Part shown: piece by piece, positions 35,488 through 39,087 of the stretch | Layout: each line of letters opens with the position of its first letter | Numbering within the stretch: position 1 is the first letter of the stretch | DNA from: Oryzihumus sp036391795 | GTDB taxonomy: Bacteria > Actinomycetota > Actinomycetes > Actinomycetales > Dermatophilaceae | DNA length: 39,087 nucleotides | Assembly (NCBI RefSeq): GCF_036391795.1 | Contig: NZ_DASVZH010000157.1 | Span: 1-39,087 of the forward strand | Direction: 5' to 3' | Position numbers and translations under genes: made by a program | The notes under the pieces: model-generated | What the model was told of the DNA's origin: nothing | The model's database searches: none | Seen by the model: only the letters and a program-made list of their open reading frames with translations

Positions 35488-36339
35488 ATGGATGAGCTGA
35501 TCACCGCACCGGAGCTGGCCACCCGGCTCGACGAGGTGAGCGTGCTGGACGTGCGCTACCACCGCGAGGGTCCGACGGGGTGGGAGGACTTCCTGCGCGG
35601 GCACATCCCCGGGGCCGCCTTCGTCGACCTCGACGCCGACCTGGCCGCAGCGCCCGCCGCCGGGCGCCACCCACTGCCCGACCCCGAGCAGTTCGCCGCC
35701 GCGATGCGCCGGTGCGGGGTCTGCGCGGGCCGGCCGGTCGTGGTCCTCGACGACGCCGCCAACACGTTCGCGGCGCGGTGCTGGTGGCTGCTGCGCCACC
35801 ACGGTCACGACCAGGTCCTGCTGCTCGACGGCGGGTGGGAGGCGTGGCTGGCCTCCGGCGGACCGGTCGAGACCGGAGAGCCGGCGGTGGGGCAAGGGGA
35901 CTTCCGTGCCACGCCCGGACGGCTGCCCGTGCTCGACGCCACCGGGGCGGCGCGCGTGGCCCGTGAGGGGGTCCTGGTCGACGCCCGGGCGCCCGAGCGC
36001 TACCGCGGGGAGGTCGAGCCGCTCGACCCGGTGGCCGGGCACATCCCCGGTGCCGTCAACGTGCCCACGTCCGACAACCTGGACGGCGGCACCTTCCGCC
36101 CGGCAGCGCAGCTGCGGGTGCGCTACGCCCTGGCAGGGGTCACCGACGACACGGAGGTGGGCGTCTACTGCGGCTCGGGCGTCACCGCCGCCCACGACGT
36201 CTTTGCGTTGCAGCTGCTGGGGATTCGCGCGGCACTGTATGTCGGGTCATGGAGTGAGTGGGTGAGCGACCGCTCCCGTCCGGTGGCCGTCGGCGAGCGC
36301 GCCGGTGGCGAGGGCGCCGATGCCCGTACTGCCGGGTAA
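35488..36339 (+). CDS. Sulfurtransferase (thiosulfate/3-mercaptopyruvate type rhodanese)
   Basis: A 283-residue protein with two rhodanese domains. The inactive N-domain has VLDVRYH and GHIPGAAFVDLD; the active C-domain has VDARAPERYRGE, GHIPGAVNVP and the persulfide loop CGSGVT with C228. The CG[S/T]GVT loop is usual for 3-mercaptopyruvate and some thiosulfate sulfurtransferases. It transfers sulfane sulfur to cyanide or thiol acceptors in the cytosol. The ATG at 35488 begins the domain; the frame before it is Arg-rich and not conserved-looking. It ends in a short Gly/Ala tail. Confidence 0.92.
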   Translation: MDELITAPELATRLDEVSVLDVRYHREGPTGWEDFLRGHIPGAAFVDLDADLAAAPAAGRHPLPDPEQFAAAMRRCGVCAGRPVVVLDDAANTFAARCWWLLRHHGHDQVLLLDGGWEAWLASGGPVETGEPAVGQGDFRATPGRLPVLDATGAARVAREGVLVDARAPERYRGEVEPLDPVAGHIPGAVNVPTSDNLDGGTFRPAAQLRVRYALAGVTDDTEVGVYCGSGVTAAHDVFALQLLGIRAALYVGSWSEWVSDRSRPVAVGERAGGEGADARTAG

Positions 36340-36449
36340 CCCCGGGCTGGGTAGGGTCGTTGCCAGGGCGCAGGGCCCCGATGCCAGTGCCGGGACTGGT
36401 GTGACCGGGGCCTTGACCTGCGTCTGCCCCCACGTCTGAGGAGACCCCG

Positions 36450-36941
36450 ATGCTGCCCCCGCCGACGGTCAAGGTCTGGATGGTCAGCCTGAGCACGGCC
36501 TCGGTGGTCGGGCTCGGCATCGGGGCGGTGTGGGCGCACCTGGACGCGCCGTCCGCCCCGGGTCGGGCGGCCACCCAGCAGCAACAGCCGGGCCCTGCCA
36601 CCACGCCGGTGGCCGCCACCCCCACTGCAGGCGTCACCGACCCCCCCGGCTCGACAGCCGCGGCCGGAGTCGGGCCCACGCCCGACTCCCCGGCACCCGA
36701 GCAGAGCTCGACGTCGCCCACCCCGGTCGCGCGGCCGACCAGCTCGGCCGCCACGTCGAGCCCATCCGGAAGCCCGACCACGACCCGGGACACGACCCCG
36801 CAGCCCTCGGCGTCGGACACCTCACCATCCAGCCAGCCCAGCCCGACCAGCACGAGCTCCTCGCCGACGAGCACAAGCTCGGCCACCTCGTCGACCAGCA
36901 CCGGACAGGCCGACCCGTCGGCCACGGTGCCGGGCACCTGA
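36450..36941 (+). CDS. Ser/Thr/Pro-rich protein with N-terminal membrane anchor
   Basis: A 163-residue protein: residues 1-9 short cytoplasmic, about 10-29 a hydrophobic helix (VWMVSLSTASVVGLGIGAVWA), then a low-complexity extracytoplasmic stalk of Ser, Thr, Pro and Ala. There is no folded domain. A strong ribosome site (GAGGAG, six bases before the ATG) supports it over the overlapping antisense Val/Gly-rich frame. It may be a glycosylated surface or cell-wall spacer protein (inference). No neighbour indicates a partner. Confidence 0.72.
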   Translation: MLPPPTVKVWMVSLSTASVVGLGIGAVWAHLDAPSAPGRAATQQQQPGPATTPVAATPTAGVTDPPGSTAAAGVGPTPDSPAPEQSSTSPTPVARPTSSAATSSPSGSPTTTRDTTPQPSASDTSPSSQPSPTSTSSSPTSTSSATSSTSTGQADPSATVPGT

Positions 36942-37023
36942 CCTGCAGAAGCGGCCTGCCCCGGTGTTCGCCGTCAGCGGAGCAGGTTCCCACCCCGGTG
37001 GGGCAGGGGCAGGATCGGGCCCC

Positions 37024-37722
37024 ATGCAGCCGGTCATCGTCCTCGTCCACAGTCCGTCGGTGGGTCCCTCCACGTGGGGCCCGGTGGCCGAACAGCTGGC
37101 CGCCGCGGGACACCGGGTTCGCGTGCCGTCCCTGCTGCACGTGGGCGAGGGCGACCCCCCGTTCTGGCCCCGCATCGTCAGCGCCGTCCGCGACGACCTC
37201 GGGGAGATCCCGACCGGTCAGCCCCTCGTGCTGGTGGCGCACAGCAACGCGGGCCTGTTCCTCCCGTCGATCCGTGCCGGGCTCGACCATCCCGTGGCCG
37301 GCTCGGCCTTCGTTGACGCTGCACTGCCGGCGCGCACCGGACCAACCCCCGTTGCCCCACCCGAGCTGCTGGACTTCCTCCGCCCGATGGCGGTGAACGG
37401 CACGCTGACGCGCTGGACCGACTGGTGGGACGAGGACGACATCGCACCGATGTTCCCGGATCCGCAGATGCGGCAGAAGGTCCTCGCCGAGCAACCCACG
37501 CTGCCGCTGTCCTACTGCGAGCAGCGCGTCCCCGTCCCGGACGGCTGGGATGACCACCCGTGCTCCTACCTGCTCTTCGGCCCGCCCTACGACGCCGTGG
37601 CCTCCGAGGCGCGCGAACGCGGTTGGCGGACTGCCCACCTGCCCGGCGCGCACCTGCACCAGATCGTCGACCCCGTCGGCACCGCCCGGCACCTCCTCGA
37701 GCTCACCGCGCCAAGGGCATGA
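37024..37722 (+). CDS. Alpha/beta hydrolase
   Basis: A 232-residue alpha/beta-hydrolase-fold protein. The first strand IVLVHSPSVGPSTWGPV gives the oxyanion loop; the nucleophile elbow is VAHSNAG with S74; an acidic residue and a C-terminal histidine (H210 or H212 in PGAHLHQIVDP) complete the triad. The substrate is unknown; esterase or peptidase-like activity is typical. ATG at 37024 was chosen because the earlier GTG at 36964 adds Gly-rich residues overlapping a hairpin. Its stop is one base from the GTG of the DUF4304-like gene, so both are probably on one transcript. Confidence 0.85.
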   Translation: MQPVIVLVHSPSVGPSTWGPVAEQLAAAGHRVRVPSLLHVGEGDPPFWPRIVSAVRDDLGEIPTGQPLVLVAHSNAGLFLPSIRAGLDHPVAGSAFVDAALPARTGPTPVAPPELLDFLRPMAVNGTLTRWTDWWDEDDIAPMFPDPQMRQKVLAEQPTLPLSYCEQRVPVPDGWDDHPCSYLLFGPPYDAVASEARERGWRTAHLPGAHLHQIVDPVGTARHLLELTAPRA

Positions 37723-37723
37723 C

Positions 37724-38343
37724 GTGAAGGCTCTGGACCAGGTCATCAGGGACCGGATCGCCCCGAACATGAAACGGGCTGGCTTCAGCCGCAAGGGCAG
37801 GCTCTTCTGGCGGGAGTCCCCGCTCGGCGACCGCGCCTTCCTCTGGTTCAGCCCGTTCACGCTGGGCCAGCACGAAGCGGAGTTCTTCGTCGAGGCCTCG
37901 ATCCAGCCGGCGATCTACGTCGAGCTCCTCACGCGGACCGGCGAGGCCCGCTCACCGCTGGCGACGCGCTGTGGACCGGCCGGATCCCGATGCCGGGCAA
38001 GCACACCCTGGCCCTGCGCGACCACTGGTCCTTCGACGGGGACGACGACACAGCTGTCGAGCACCTCGCGGACCTCGTCGGCCGGGCGGTGCCCCGACTC
38101 CTCCACCTGCTCGACCGGGAGAACCTGCTCGCCTACGTCAGGGACCCGTCGACGCGGCCGCAGGAGATCCGGATCCAGCCTCGCGAGAACGCGGTCACGT
38201 TGCTGCTTGCCGGGCAGGGCCCGTCGGACGAGCTGGAGCGTCGGCTCGTGGCTCTGGAAGCGGCAGACCCCGCCGACCCTCTGGCTGCGTTCATCCGCGC
38301 TCGCGCCACAGCCCGGCGGACAGGGCCAGCATCCAGGCGATGA
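37724..38343 (+). pseudogene. DUF4304-like protein, frameshifted
   Basis: The GTG frame gives VKALDQVIRDRIAPNMKRAGFSRKGRLFWRE, LWFSPFTLGQHEAEFFVEAS and AIYVELLTRTG, consistent with the DUF4304-like class of small cytosolic proteins. After about 37945 it becomes nonsense, while the next frame carries GDALWTGRIPMPGKHTLAL, HWSFDGDDDTAVEHLADLVGRAVPRLL and DRENLLAYV to the stop at 38343. One base is missing between about 37945 and 37960. The 3' end overlaps the convergent membrane protein by 53 bp. It is either a real lesion or a sequencing error, since the ssb gene shows the same type of change. Confidence 0.72.
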
Positions 38344-38941
38344 ACAGGCCAGCCCCGATGAGGGAGTAGCCGCCCTCGACGCCGCGCCCGAGCAGGCTGG
38401 AGACGGACGCCAGCAGGAAGACCCCCGTCAGGACGAACCCGATGGTACCCAGCCAGCGCCACAGGAGTCCCGTTCGCAGGATCGCCAGCGAGGTGATGAA
38501 CACCAGGGCAGTGACTGCCCACACGACGGGCGTGCGGCCCTGCAGCTGGTTCAACGCCTCCACCGCGCCGGGATCACCCCGTTCAGCGACACCGACCAGC
38601 GCTGTCTCCGCGGCCACGGACACGAACCCCAGGGCGAGGAATACGGTGCAGGCGACCAGGAGGGCAGCCGCCACCGTCTCGCACCCGGCCCGCCACGTCA
38701 CCACCGTGAGCGGGGCGAGGAAGGCGATGAAGGCCAGCAGGCCCAGCCCCAGCGTGACCTCACTGCCGAGCAGGGCACCGCGGTGGGCGACGTTGTAGGC
38801 GGCCACCTCCGACGCCGACGTGCCGGCGGGGCCGGATCCCTGCAGCACGTGGTGGAGGGCGAAGAGCACGCCGAACGCGAACGCGCCGGCGGCCGCCCAG
38901 CGAAGGGGCGAGCGGCGCGGCGCCTCACCGTGAACGCTCAT
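38291..38941 (-). CDS. Hypothetical multipass membrane protein
   Basis: A 216-residue protein with about six predicted membrane helices (WAAAGAFAFGVLFALHHVL, LLGSEVTLGLGLLAFIAFLA, TVAAALLVACTVFLALGFV, TPVVWAVTALVFITSLAIL, WLGTIGFVLTGVFLLASV and YSLIGAGLFIAWMLALSAGL). No family is assigned. ATG at 38941 follows immediately from the intergenic region. Its 3' end is antisense to the frameshifted DUF4304-like gene. Confidence 0.75.
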   Translation of the reverse strand: MSVHGEAPRRSPLRWAAAGAFAFGVLFALHHVLQGSGPAGTSASEVAAYNVAHRGALLGSEVTLGLGLLAFIAFLAPLTVVTWRAGCETVAAALLVACTVFLALGFVSVAAETALVGVAERGDPGAVEALNQLQGRTPVVWAVTALVFITSLAILRTGLLWRWLGTIGFVLTGVFLLASVSSLLGRGVEGGYSLIGAGLFIAWMLALSAGLWRERG

Positions 38942-39040
38942 CCGGCCATCATCGGGCAGCCGCGGGGCCTGGACCGGCGAATCGCAGAACTCGACCAGCC
39001 GCGCCCCTCCGCCGGGTTCCTGACCTCCAGAAACAGCCTG

Positions 39041-39087
39041 TGCCCCCGGCAGGACTCGAACCTGCGACCTAGAGATTAGAAGGGAGA
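39041..39087 (-). tRNA. 3' half of a tRNA-Arg(UCU), possibly an attachment-site copy
   Basis: On the minus strand the last 47 bases give the acceptor 3' strand CGGGGGC plus discriminator A, the T arm GCAGG-TTCGAGT-CCTGC, the variable loop AGGTC and an anticodon loop CTTCTAA (anticodon UCU). The next five bases (TCTCC) cannot pair with the 3' anticodon stem (TCTCT): all five pairs would be mismatched. The sequence runs off the window, so it is either a tRNA cut by the window with an odd stem or, more likely, a tRNA 3'-end duplicate such as is left by integration. Confidence 0.6.

Noticed and set aside
36182..36937. 251-codon minus-strand frame opposite the Ser/Thr/Pro-rich gene
   Set aside because: Val/Gly-rich mirror of a low-complexity sequence; the plus strand has the ribosome site and membrane anchor.
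36955..37007. CCTGCCCC/GGGGCAGG hairpin before the hydrolase
   Set aside because: Only eight pairs around a 37-base loop; too weak to call a terminator.
37550..39079. 509-codon frame ending in QDSNLRPRD
   Set aside because: Runs through the hydrolase, the frameshifted gene and the tRNA; the C-terminal peptide is the familiar antisense translation of a tRNA.

Overview
The window is high-GC DNA with strong G/C third-codon preference, many GTG starts, GTGA/TGATG gene overlaps and long hairpins lacking U-tracts. It carries mycothiol-linked and trHbO-type genes and a DynAB-like dynamin pair, so it comes from an actinobacterium. The gene content would suit Intrasporangiaceae or a related Micrococcales family, but that placement is inference. 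Gene order from about 2.4 to 27 kb (rpiB, Rv2466c-like oxidoreductase, pepN, glbO, aglA, thioesterase, ettA, ssb-like) parallels the M. tuberculosis Rv2465c-Rv2478c neighbourhood as I recall it, with lineage-specific insertions.

Layout. 0-2.4 kb: the C-terminal end of a histidine kinase, a VOC protein, a DUF4395 membrane protein and a membrane-anchored SpoIIE-type phosphatase. 2.4-9.96 kb: rpiB, a DsbA-like mycothiol oxidoreductase, aminopeptidase N, 4-alpha-glucanotransferase, an MscS channel and a group II truncated haemoglobin. 9.96-12.34 kb: three tandem paralogous LuxR-type regulators, the first coupled to the globin gene. 12.4-16.05 kb: an alpha-glucosidase behind palindromic LacI/MalR-type operators, then an MFS exporter whose promoter carries a near-perfect SoxR box. 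16.03-18.15 kb: a conserved hypothetical, a 4HBT thioesterase and a TesB thioesterase.

18.2-24.6 kb is a fatty-acyl catabolism cluster: APH-like kinase, three SDRs, zinc-less quinone reductase, LCAD-like acyl-CoA dehydrogenase and a TetR regulator. Its two outward boundaries carry almost identical 18-bp operators, so the cluster looks like one regulon. 24.6-30.5 kb: EttA, an SSB paralogue broken by a frameshift, and two adjacent dynamin-like GTPases. 30.6-39.09 kb: a HemD/winged-helix fusion, a second MFS transporter, a HATPase protein with a Cys-rich output domain, a tiny Cys/His-rich protein, a rhodanese, a Ser/Thr/Pro-rich anchored protein, an alpha/beta hydrolase, a second frameshifted gene (DUF4304-like), a membrane protein, and the 3' half of a tRNA-Arg whose anticodon stem cannot pair.

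The most unusual signal is not a gene. The octamer GTATGCCG occurs 15 times on both strands, against roughly one expected from composition. Every copy inside a gene uses a normally rare codon (Tyr TAT or Ala GCA). Two copies are embedded in an identical 18-mer that includes a stop codon and precedes a terminator hairpin. This arrangement resembles that of DNA-uptake or other genome-wide recognition sequences.
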